A stretch of DNA of 15,408 bases from contig CAMYBO010000016.1 in assembly GCA_947254045.1 (NCBI GenBank), positions 1-15,408 of the forward strand, in the 5' to 3' direction. Positions within the stretch are counted from its first letter, which is position 1, and every line of letters begins with the position of its first letter. The translations under genes and the position numbers were made by a program. This document shows positions 1-6,408 of this stretch, piece by piece. The stretch comes from an uncultured Granulicatella sp. (GTDB lineage Bacteria; Bacillota; Bacilli; Lactobacillales; Aerococcaceae). Under the pieces are notes generated by a model that worked only from the letters and a program-made list of their open reading frames with translations, searched no databases and was not told the origin of the DNA.

Positions 1-19
1 ATAGTTAATCGCTCCTTTT
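1..19 (-). promoter_or_regulatory. Possible ribosome binding site of a gene truncated at the left edge
   Basis: Read on the minus strand, the first 19 bases give AAAAGGAG, then about 9 bases, then AT at the very edge. One more G outside the window would make an ATG at normal spacing. No coding sequence of this gene lies inside the window, so its identity cannot be told. Bases 20-104, between this site and the ribU terminator, hold no recognisable gene; they would be its leader. Confidence 0.25.
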
Positions 20-104
20 AATATGTTTTGTTTGGTCACTTACATATTAACACAGTTGATTAGCTATGAGTTTATTTTATGTTGCACTTGTTATGATAAA
101 TTAT

Positions 105-148
105 CCACAAAAAAACTTGTTAGAAATGGCAGTTATTTCTAACAAGTT
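105..148 (-). terminator. Rho-independent terminator of ribU
   Basis: A perfect 14-base-pair inverted repeat (114-127 with 135-148) encloses a 7-base loop. On the minus strand the stem is followed at once by a run of seven T, the classical intrinsic terminator form. It lies about 30 bases past the ribU stop codon. Confidence 0.9.
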
Positions 149-178
149 CCGGGTAGTGGGTTTATTGAGTTATTAAAT

Positions 179-799
179 TTATTGTTTTTCTAGTTTTAAT
201 ACTTTTTCAACTTTTTTATAAAGCATTAACGATAGTACACTGCTTAAACCGAATTTTAATACATTAAATGGTAATAAGGCAAATAGCATCAATGACCATA
301 AATTTGTTACAAATGGGTTTGTAGTAGCTGCAAGGGCAACAATTTTTTCAATTGGAAAATGCATCGCTGTTGCATATAATGGGAACATGACAAAATAATT
401 GGCTGTTAACAATACTACTGTTGCAGTAGCTGTACCGATTACTAAGCTTGTAATCGCCCCTTTGAATGTGCGGTGATATTTATAATAAAATACCGCTGGT
501 AACATAAAACTTAAACTTCCAATTAAGTTCACTGTTTCGCCAATCCCAAATGTTGTTGTTCCATTTAAAACAAAGTTCAATGCAACTTTTACAATCGCAA
601 TATACGCACCATATAATGGTCCTAATAAATAACCTCCTAAAATAACAGGTAATTCTGAAAAGTCCATTTTAACAAATGGTGGAATAAATGGCAGACTAAA
701 TTCTAATAACATTAGAATCGTACTTATCGCACCAAATAGTCCTACTAAAATGATTTGTTTTGTCGCATAACGTGACACTGTTTTTGCATTTGTACTCAT
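179..799 (-). CDS. ribU: ECF transporter riboflavin-binding S component RibU
   Basis: A 206-residue, very hydrophobic membrane protein with about six predicted membrane spans, the usual size of RibU. It should bind riboflavin outside the cell and deliver it inward with the shared ECF energising module (EcfA, EcfA', EcfT), which is not encoded here. The family signature KMDFSELP is at about residues 44-51, followed by the glycine-rich segment GGYLLGPLYGAYIAIVK, typical of the flavin S component. The ATG at 799 follows the strong ribosome binding site AAGGAGG (809-815). An FMN riboswitch sits upstream, which fits a riboflavin importer and makes the assignment firm. A strong terminator follows, so the gene is probably transcribed alone. 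Nothing appears truncated. Confidence 0.93.
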   Translation of the reverse strand: MSTNAKTVSRYATKQIILVGLFGAISTILMLLEFSLPFIPPFVKMDFSELPVILGGYLLGPLYGAYIAIVKVALNFVLNGTTTFGIGETVNLIGSLSFMLPAVFYYKYHRTFKGAITSLVIGTATATVVLLTANYFVMFPLYATAMHFPIEKIVALAATTNPFVTNLWSLMLFALLPFNVLKFGLSSVLSLMLYKKVEKVLKLEKQ

Positions 800-805
800 C
801 GTACA

Positions 806-829
806 TCTCCTCCTTAACCGGGTGAAGGA
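806..829 (-). promoter_or_regulatory. ribU ribosome binding site inside a small hairpin
   Basis: The minus strand reads TCCTT (829-825), a 9-base loop, then AAGGA (815-811), which is part of the AAGGAGG ribosome binding site of ribU. Pairing of these five bases would hide the site. This suggests that the upstream riboswitch acts, at least partly, on translation initiation. The pairing is seen; the regulatory role is inferred. Confidence 0.5.
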
Positions 830-854
830 TCGGATGGTTTCTCACGCTCTTGTT

Positions 855-900
855 CCATTTTATTGGTATAACTGCACCAAAAAATGCAGCAACAAAATGG
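855..900 (-). promoter_or_regulatory. Expression-platform hairpin of the FMN riboswitch
   Basis: On the minus strand CCATTTTGTTG (900-890) can pair over 11 positions, with one G-U wobble, with CAATAAAATGG (865-855). Inside it CTGCA (889-885) pairs with TGCAG (876-872). Both arms have alternative partners upstream: ACCATTTT matches the 3' strand of aptamer helix P1, and CTGCATT matches AATGCAG at 921-915. These helices exclude each other, as expected for a riboswitch expression platform. Confidence 0.55.
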
Positions 901-965
901 TATACATTTCATCACTGCATTCTTATATATCAAATTGATTGGTATCTTCGAACGTGAAATATAAC

Positions 966-1076
966 CATTTTCTCTCATCTAGACTATCACTATCGGTTCT
1001 GGAATTGCACCAGATCATGCCTGTTTGGCTCGCGGACTATACCGCCGGTAAGGAATTACACCTTGCCCCGAAAATG
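966..1076 (-). ncRNA. FMN riboswitch aptamer (RFN element)
   Basis: Read on the minus strand this stretch matches the conserved RFN element in order: CGGGGCAAGGTGTAATTCC, then ACCGGCGGTATAGTCCGCGAGC-type core sequence, a variable arm, GGTGCAATTCCAGAACCGA, and GATGAGAGAAAATG at the end. Closing helix P1 forms between CATTTTC (1076-1070) and GAAAATG (972-966). FMN binding is known to lower expression of flavin synthesis or uptake genes downstream. Here the controlled gene is ribU, 166 bases on. Confidence 0.95.
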
Positions 1077-1091
1077 TTATTTTATAAACAA

Positions 1092-1120
1092 AGAGTACCA
1101 TACTTTTTTTTACATGACAA
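1092..1120 (-). promoter_or_regulatory. Promoter for the riboswitch-ribU transcript
   Basis: On the minus strand a -35 box TTGTCA (1120-1115) is followed after exactly 17 bases by TACTCT (1097-1092), preceded by TGG, an extended -10 feature. The start point would fall about 10 bases before the aptamer. It sits just past the stop codon of the CHAP gene. I see no terminator between that gene and this promoter. Confidence 0.55.
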
Positions 1121-1138
1121 TTATTCTGCTTAATTTGT

Positions 1139-2416
1139 TTATTGATATTGTGGGCGAGCATATCCAAAAATATCACTAGAGTCAATTTCATGTGTTTTTC
1201 TCATAACTTTAGAACCATCTCCACCTTTAACATCTGTATTCCCTTCAAGCGTCACAATTCTATCACTAAGAACTTTTTCTACAATGGCAATATGGTCTGC
1301 TACGCCATCCCCATTCCAATCAAATGTTACAATATCTCCCGCTTGCGGTGTAGATTTTCCAATCCAAATTCCTTGATTTTTAAATAAATGAATATGGAAA
1401 GGAACATAGGCTTCTTTTTGAATTAAGTCTATTGCCCCAGCCATTTGGAAGATAGAGGAAACAAATACATCACACCAGTCATCCCATGTATGGATATAAT
1501 AACCACTATAACTTCTCATTCCTGTATTATAAACTTGGACTAGTCTTTCTTGCCAAGAATCATATTGTTCTGTACCAATATAGGCTCTTGCTAATTCTAA
1601 CACAAGATGTTTTTGATCCTCTGACCAAGATGGAGTTTCAATCCAAGTTCCATCATTTCCTACATAATATCTAGCATTGTCGACCCATGTATTTGTTGCC
1701 ATTTTCCCATTATTCAATAGGTAATAGTCTCCAACCCATTGATTTAAAACAGGAATTCCATTTCTATAATAATGCCATGTACCATTTTTTTCTTGATCCC
1801 AGCCATCTTTTCCTTTTACAACTCCCGGAATCCATTCACCTGTTTCAGATACATAATATTTATCCCCATCTATCCAGCTAGAAGTGATCATTCTTCCATC
1901 ATTCCCTACATAATAGTAAGTTTGAACCCATTGATTCGTGACAAGTTTTTCTTGTTCGTCATAAAAATACCAGCCATTATTTTGTTTTTTCCATCCACTG
2001 TCTTTTACTCTATCCGGATTCCATTTTCCTGTGGAATCTACATAATATCTAGCTCCATCTACCCATTTACTTGTAGCCATTTTCCCATCTGACTCCAAGT
2101 AATAGTCTCCTTCCCAAGTAGATATTGCCATTGTATGATCTTCTTTATAAAAATACCATGTTCCTTTTTGATCTCTCACCCATCCTTGTAAGGTGCTTTC
2201 TTTTTTTACTTCAGGTTCTTTTGTTGTTTCTTTTTGCTTTTCTGTTAAAGATTTTGGTTTTTCAACTCCATTTGTAGTGATTTCGGATTGATGATCCTTT
2301 TTTTCTACAGTTGTTGTAACTTCATCCTTATTTTCTGTAGGTTTCACTTCGTCTGCCAAAACTACATTCCCATTAATAAACATAAGTCCCATTAATAAAA
2401 ATATATATTTTTTCAT
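1139..2416 (-). CDS. Secreted CHAP-domain peptidoglycan hydrolase with choline-binding-type repeats
   Basis: A 425-residue exported protein. Residues 1-21 form a signal peptide with cleavage likely after VLA. A Lys/Glu/Thr-rich linker spans about 22-77. Three tandem modules of about 60 residues (78-263) follow; they are rich in Trp and Tyr with GW, YYL, DGKMAT and WVDGARYYV motifs, as in choline- or glucan-binding repeats. The C-terminal CHAP domain (about 264-425) shows the expected catalytic Cys315 (DDWCDVF), His375 (ADHIAIV) and the Glu391/Asn393 region (LEGNT). CHAP domains cut peptidoglycan amide bonds, so this is probably an autolysin or cell-separation enzyme bound to the wall by its repeats. 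The ATG at 2416 starts a proper signal peptide and has AAAGG upstream; a TTG 18 bases earlier is less likely. It lies 38 bases downstream of uvrA on the same strand. The exact bond cut and the wall ligand are unknown. Confidence 0.85.
   Translation of the reverse strand: MKKYIFLLMGLMFINGNVVLADEVKPTENKDEVTTTVEKKDHQSEITTNGVEKPKSLTEKQKETTKEPEVKKESTLQGWVRDQKGTWYFYKEDHTMAISTWEGDYYLESDGKMATSKWVDGARYYVDSTGKWNPDRVKDSGWKKQNNGWYFYDEQEKLVTNQWVQTYYYVGNDGRMITSSWIDGDKYYVSETGEWIPGVVKGKDGWDQEKNGTWHYYRNGIPVLNQWVGDYYLLNNGKMATNTWVDNARYYVGNDGTWIETPSWSEDQKHLVLELARAYIGTEQYDSWQERLVQVYNTGMRSYSGYYIHTWDDWCDVFVSSIFQMAGAIDLIQKEAYVPFHIHLFKNQGIWIGKSTPQAGDIVTFDWNGDGVADHIAIVEKVLSDRIVTLEGNTDVKGGDGSKVMRKTHEIDSSDIFGYARPQYQ
1628..2185 (-). 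repeat. Three tandem wall-binding modules within the CHAP gene
   Basis: Three in-frame repeats of about 63, 64 and 59 codons lie at 2185-1997, 1996-1805 and 1804-1628. Each begins with GW, then an aromatic W/YFY or WHYY segment, a W-x-YYL/YYV-x-DGK/RM segment, and a (W)-x-DG-x-(K/R)YYV-x-G-x-W end. The repeats are diverged at DNA level, so this is an old duplication rather than a recent expansion. Confidence 0.8.
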
Positions 2417-2448
2417 CCTTTTTCTACCTTTCAATATAATCTTTTATA

Positions 2449-2478
2449 ATTATATCACAAACTCAATACTTTCCTCAA
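2449..2478 (-). promoter_or_regulatory. Possible promoter of the CHAP hydrolase at the end of uvrA
   Basis: The minus strand has TTGAGG (2478-2473), 18 bases, then TATAAT (2454-2449) preceded by TGA, which makes an extended -10. The start point would be about 26 bases before the ATG at 2416. It overlaps the last codons of uvrA, so the hydrolase may have its own transcript as well as read-through from uvrA. Confidence 0.45.
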
Positions 2479-5277
2479 ATATTGACCTGTAAAGCTTCCT
2501 TCAACTTGAGCTACTTCTTCAGGTGTTCCAGTAGCGACAACTAGTCCTCCGCCACTTCCACCTTCTGGTCCCATATCAATAATATAATCAGCTGTTTTAA
2601 TCACATCTAAATTATGTTCAATCACTAAAACGGTATTTCCTGATTCTACTAAACGGTTCAATACTTCTAATAATCGAGCAATATCATCCGTATGAAGCCC
2701 TGTTGTTGGCTCATCTAATACATAAAAGGTATTCCCCGTAGACACTCGTTGCAGTTCACTCGCTAATTTCATCCGTTGTGCCTCTCCACCCGATAAAGTT
2801 GTAGCGGACTGCCCTAAAGTCACATAGCCTAAACCCACATCTTTAATGGTTTGAAGTTTTCGTTTAATTTTTGGTACAGCTTGGAAAAATTCTACCGCAT
2901 CATCTACCGTCATTTCTAACACTTCGGCAATACTTTTTCCTTTATATTTGACTTCCAATGTTTCTGAATTATAACGACTACCATGGCAAATTTCGCACGG
3001 AACGTATACATCTGGTAGGAAATGCATTTCAATTTTTAAAATACCGTCTCCCTTACATGCTTCGCATCGTCCACCTTTAACATTGAAACTAAAACGTCCT
3101 TTTTTATAGCCACGTAATTTTGCTTCATTTGTCGTTGCAAATAAATCACGAATATCATCGAATACACTTGTGTAAGTTGCTGGATTACTTCTTGGGGTAC
3201 GACCAATTGGACTTTGATCGATATCAATAATTTTATCTAATCCTTCATATCCTTTAATTGATTTAAAGGCCCCAGGTTTTTCTTTTGATTTTGAAATTTC
3301 TCTTGCTAAAGCTTTTTTCAATACTCCATTCACAAGAGAACTCTTTCCAGAGCCTGAAACTCCTGTGACAGCTACTAATCTTCCTAAAGGAATATCCACA
3401 TTAACCGATTTTAAGTTGTTTTCACTAGCTCCTTTTAAGTGAATCCAGCCTTTATCTTCTGTTCTACGTTCAGTTGGAACTGCAATTGATTTTTTCCCAG
3501 ATAAATATTGTCCCGTTAATGAGTTTGGATTTTTTTCCACTTCTTCTGGTGTTCCAGCAGCAATAATTTGTCCGCCAAATTCTCCTGCACCTGGTCCGAT
3601 ATCAATTAAGTAATCTGCTGCTCTCATAGTATCTTCATCATGCTCTACTACAATTAATGTGTTTCCTAAATCACGCATATTTTGTAATGAGTGAATTAAT
3701 CGATCATTATCTCTTTGGTGCAATCCAATCGATGGTTCATCTAAAATATATAATACTCCTGATAAATTCGATCCGATTTGAGTCGCTAAACGAATTCGTT
3801 GCGCTTCTCCCCCTGATAAAGTTCCTGCTGCACGGCTAAGGTTTAAATATTGCAACCCAACATTTTTCAAGAATGTTAAACGAGATTGCACTTCTTTTAA
3901 AATAGGAGCGGCAATTTGTTCATCTTGTGGAGATAACGTTAAATCTTTGAAAAATTCAAGTTCTTCATCAACAGAAAGTTCCAACACTTCACTAATATGT
4001 TTATGATTCACTTTTACAGCTAATGCTTGTTCATTTAAACGATATCCATGACAAGCTTTACACGACAATTCTGTCATATATTGACGCATTTGTTCTCTAG
4101 TATAATCGCTATTTGTCTCATGATAACGACGTTTCACATTGACAATAACCCCTTCAAAAGGCACATCCACATCTCGAACGCCTCCAAATTCATTTTCATA
4201 ATGGAAATGGAAAGTGGCATCTCCAGAACCATATAACACTAGATTTTTCTGAGACTGTGTTAATTTTTCAAAAGGTAAATCCATTGGAACTTTAAACTGC
4301 TCACAAAATTGGCGTAGCATTTCTGGATAATAATTCGAACTAATCGGATTCCAAGGCGCTAACGCTCCTTCATTTAAAGTTTTCGCTTTATCTGGAATAA
4401 CTAAGTCGATATCCACTTCTAATTTCATTCCTAATCCATCACATTCCGGACAAGCTCCAAAAGGTGCATTAAATGAAAATAGACGTGGCTCTAATTCTCC
4501 AATCGTAAATCCACAATGAGGACAAGCATAATGTTCACTAAACAGGATTTCTTCTTGCCCAATGACATCGACAATGGCATACCCTTCTGCTAAACGAAGC
4601 GCTGCTTCTAATGAATCGAATAATCTTGAACGACTCTTATCCGACACAATAATACGGTCGACAACAATTTCAATCGAATGTTTTTTATTTTTTTCTAATG
4701 AAATTTCATCCGTTGTTTCCATCATTTCGCCATCTACTCGAATACGAATATAGCCATCTTTTTGAATATTTTCGAAAACTTTTTTATGTTCCCCTTTTTT
4801 TCCTTTTACAATCGGTGCTAAAATTTGAATTTTTGTTCTTTCTGGCAATTCCATCACTCGATTCACCATTTGTTCAATCGACTGACTTTCAATTAAAGTA
4901 CCATCATTTGGACAATATGGTTTTCCTAATCGTGCATAGAGTAATCTCAAGTAATCATTAATTTCCGTCACGGTTCCCACCGTTGAACGAGGGTTACGAG
5001 AAGTTGTTTTTTGGTCAATCGCAATTGCTGGGCTTAATCCATCAATACTATCGACATCCGGTTTATCCATTTGCCCCAAAAATTGTCGTGCATAAGCTGA
5101 TAAACTCTCTACATATCTTCTTTGCCCTTCTGCATATAAGGTATCAAAAGCTAGTGAACTCTTCCCTGAACCGGATAATCCTGTAATTACTACTAATTGA
5201 TTTCTTGGAATCGTTACATCAATATTTTTTAAATTATGGGAGCGTGCTCCACGAACGATAATCTGATCTTTCGCCAT
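2455..5277 (-). CDS. uvrA: Excinuclease ABC subunit A (UvrA)
   Basis: A full-length 940-residue UvrA, the damage-sensing ATPase of nucleotide excision repair, which works as a dimer with UvrB. There are two ABC ATPase halves: Walker A GLSGSGKSS at about 33-41 and GVSGSGKSS near 640; signature LSGGEAQR near 487 and 829; Walker B LYILDEPSIGLH near 508 and FYVLDEPTTGLH near 852. Zinc-binding cysteine pairs occur as CPHC...CPEC around 250-280 and CEAC...CEIC around 740-765. The ATG at 5277 follows AGAGGAAG at good spacing. The neighbour upstream is exoA, not uvrB, which often precedes uvrA in Firmicutes, so uvrB must lie elsewhere. A LexA box precedes the gene, so SOS induction is likely. No terminator is visible after it. 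Confidence 0.98.
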   Translation of the reverse strand: MAKDQIIVRGARSHNLKNIDVTIPRNQLVVITGLSGSGKSSLAFDTLYAEGQRRYVESLSAYARQFLGQMDKPDVDSIDGLSPAIAIDQKTTSRNPRSTVGTVTEINDYLRLLYARLGKPYCPNDGTLIESQSIEQMVNRVMELPERTKIQILAPIVKGKKGEHKKVFENIQKDGYIRIRVDGEMMETTDEISLEKNKKHSIEIVVDRIIVSDKSRSRLFDSLEAALRLAEGYAIVDVIGQEEILFSEHYACPHCGFTIGELEPRLFSFNAPFGACPECDGLGMKLEVDIDLVIPDKAKTLNEGALAPWNPISSNYYPEMLRQFCEQFKVPMDLPFEKLTQSQKNLVLYGSGDATFHFHYENEFGGVRDVDVPFEGVIVNVKRRYHETNSDYTREQMRQYMTELSCKACHGYRLNEQALAVKVNHKHISEVLELSVDEELEFFKDLTLSPQDEQIAAPILKEVQSRLTFLKNVGLQYLNLSRAAGTLSGGEAQRIRLATQIGSNLSGVLYILDEPSIGLHQRDNDRLIHSLQNMRDLGNTLIVVEHDEDTMRAADYLIDIGPGAGEFGGQIIAAGTPEEVEKNPNSLTGQYLSGKKSIAVPTERRTEDKGWIHLKGASENNLKSVNVDIPLGRLVAVTGVSGSGKSSLVNGVLKKALAREISKSKEKPGAFKSIKGYEGLDKIIDIDQSPIGRTPRSNPATYTSVFDDIRDLFATTNEAKLRGYKKGRFSFNVKGGRCEACKGDGILKIEMHFLPDVYVPCEICHGSRYNSETLEVKYKGKSIAEVLEMTVDDAVEFFQAVPKIKRKLQTIKDVGLGYVTLGQSATTLSGGEAQRMKLASELQRVSTGNTFYVLDEPTTGLHTDDIARLLEVLNRLVESGNTVLVIEHNLDVIKTADYIIDMGPEGGSGGGLVVATGTPEEVAQVEGSFTGQYLRKVLSL

Positions 5278-5334
5278 TCCATCTTCCTCTATTTCTATCT
5301 AAAATCAAAAACTCTGCCCTTAGGCGTTCACCTT

Positions 5335-5340
5335 AGTATA
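5335..5340 (-). promoter_or_regulatory. Extended -10 element of the uvrA promoter
   Basis: The minus strand reads TGCTATACT, an extended -10 with hexamer TATACT, about 58 bases before the uvrA ATG. No good -35 hexamer is seen at 17 bases; the LexA box lies in that region and could block RNA polymerase. Confidence 0.55.
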
Positions 5341-5360
5341 GCATAGTTTCTTTTATATTA

Positions 5361-5374
5361 CGAACAAACGTTCT
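5361..5374. promoter_or_regulatory. LexA (DinR) operator, SOS box
   Basis: CGAACAAACGTTCT contains the palindrome GAAC-N4-GTTC and matches the Gram-positive LexA consensus CGAACRNRYGTTYG closely. It lies about 84 bases upstream of uvrA and just upstream of the extended -10, the usual place for repression. It supports SOS control of uvrA and perhaps of the gene after it. Confidence 0.85.
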
Positions 5375-5434
5375 TGTCATGTCATACATTTTCATTTTAA
5401 GTGAATTCAAAAAAATGAGCAAATTCCTACTCAA

Positions 5435-5483
5435 CAAAAAAGTCTGAACCTTCATAGTACCCTCACTATCAAAATTCAGACAA
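5435..5483 (-). terminator. Intrinsic terminator of exoA
   Basis: On the minus strand the outer stem GTCTGAA (5481-5475) pairs with TTCAGAC (5448-5442) and is followed by six T. Inside the loop ATAGT and ACTAT form a second small stem. It starts 14 bases after the exoA stop codon. The rest of the 5278-5496 gap holds only the uvrA control region. Confidence 0.85.
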
Positions 5484-5496
5484 TTTTTGTAAATTC

Positions 5497-6258
5497 TTAG
5501 TTGATTTCCATTTCCACTGGACAGTGGTCACTTCCGGTTACATCCGCACGAATTTTCACTTCTTGAATGCGAGATGTTAACACTTCTGATACAACAAAAT
5601 AGTCAATTCTCCAGCCAATATTTCTTGCACGAGCGCCTCCCATGTAGCTCCACCATGTATAAGCTCCTACTGTATCTGGATAACGATAACGGAACGCATC
5701 GATTAAGCCATTTTCTACAATTTGATCAAATTTTTCACGCTCTTCTTTTGTAAATCCTGCATTTTTTGTATTTGTCTTTGGATTTGCCAAATCGATTTCC
5801 TGATGCGCTACATTTAAGTCTCCACAGAAAATAACTGGTTTTGTTTCTTCTAACTTTTTGATAAAAGCTAAGAAATCATCTTCCCACACTTGGCGATAAC
5901 TTAAACGTGTTAAATCACGTTTCGCATTTGGAGTATAGACTGTCACTAAATAATAGTCTGCATATTCTGCTGTAATAACACGTCCTTCTTGATCATGTTC
6001 TTCAATTCCTAATCCATATTGAACAGAAATCGGTTCTTCCTTTGTAAAAATGGCTGTTCCAGAATACCCTTTTTTCACTGCTGAATTCCAATAAGCATGG
6101 TAGCCTGCAAATTCCATTCCTAAATCCACTTGTTCAGGCTGTGCTTTTGTCTCTTGTAAACATAAAATATCTGGTTGAGCTTCTAATACATATTCTTGTA
6201 AAGCTCCTTTATTTAAAACAGAACGAATCCCATTCACATTCCATGTTGTTAATTTCAT
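5497..6258 (-). CDS. exoA: Exodeoxyribonuclease III / AP endonuclease (ExoA)
   Basis: A 253-residue ExoIII-family enzyme, the same size as Bacillus ExoA. It incises DNA 5' of abasic sites in base excision repair and can act as a 3'-5' exonuclease. The active-site residues are present: Asn7 (TTWNVNGIRS), metal ligand Glu36 (LQETK), Tyr108 (VYTPNA), Asp147 and Asn149 (GDLNVAH), Asp219 (GWRIDYF) and the Asp244-His245 pair (GSDHCPVE). The start at 6258 is chosen because GGAGG lies 7 bases upstream and the conserved N-terminus MKLTTWNVNG begins there; the reading frame stays open 11 codons further but without support. It is flanked by terminators on both sides, so it is probably monocistronic. I see no LexA box before it. 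Confidence 0.96.
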   Translation of the reverse strand: MKLTTWNVNGIRSVLNKGALQEYVLEAQPDILCLQETKAQPEQVDLGMEFAGYHAYWNSAVKKGYSGTAIFTKEEPISVQYGLGIEEHDQEGRVITAEYADYYLVTVYTPNAKRDLTRLSYRQVWEDDFLAFIKKLEETKPVIFCGDLNVAHQEIDLANPKTNTKNAGFTKEEREKFDQIVENGLIDAFRYRYPDTVGAYTWWSYMGGARARNIGWRIDYFVVSEVLTSRIQEVKIRADVTGSDHCPVEMEIN

Positions 6259-6286
6259 ACTTCTTCCTCCACGTTCATTTTGTTCT

Positions 6287-6315
6287 ATCATAACAATTTT
6301 ATAAAATGATGACTA
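6287..6315 (-). promoter_or_regulatory. Likely exoA promoter
   Basis: On the minus strand TAGTCA (6315-6310), a 4-of-6 match to the -35 consensus, is followed after 17 bases by TATGAT (6292-6287), a 5-of-6 match to -10. The site lies right after the histidine-kinase terminator and about 30 bases before the exoA ATG, where a promoter is needed. Confidence 0.45.
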
Positions 6316-6374
6316 GCAAAAAGATACCGACTTCCAAGCGTTAGATTTTTAGTCCAACTTTTCGGGGTCGGTAT
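6316..6374 (-). terminator. Composite intrinsic terminator after the histidine kinase
   Basis: The minus strand has ATACCGAC (6374-6367) pairing with GTCGGTAT (6330-6323), followed by C and five T. The 36 bases between contain a second stem, GTTGGA with TCTAAC, with one G-U wobble. This makes a long nested hairpin. It begins about 35 bases past the kinase stop codon. Confidence 0.8.
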
Positions 6375-6408
6375 TTCAGAAATACTTGATAACTTTAATA
6401 CTTTTTCA

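Noticed and set aside
939..1133. Short plus-strand reading frame across the riboswitch region
   Set aside because: It is antisense to the conserved FMN aptamer and its promoter, has no ribosome binding site and no recognisable protein features.
1628..2185. Tandem DNA repeats as a CRISPR-like or satellite array
   Set aside because: The periodicity of about 190 bases is explained by three wall-binding protein modules in frame; there are no identical repeats with unique spacers.
5375..5434. Hidden small gene or element between the uvrA control region and the exoA terminator
   Set aside because: It is AT-rich with only short chance repeats (such as TGTCATGTCAT) and no start with a ribosome binding site.
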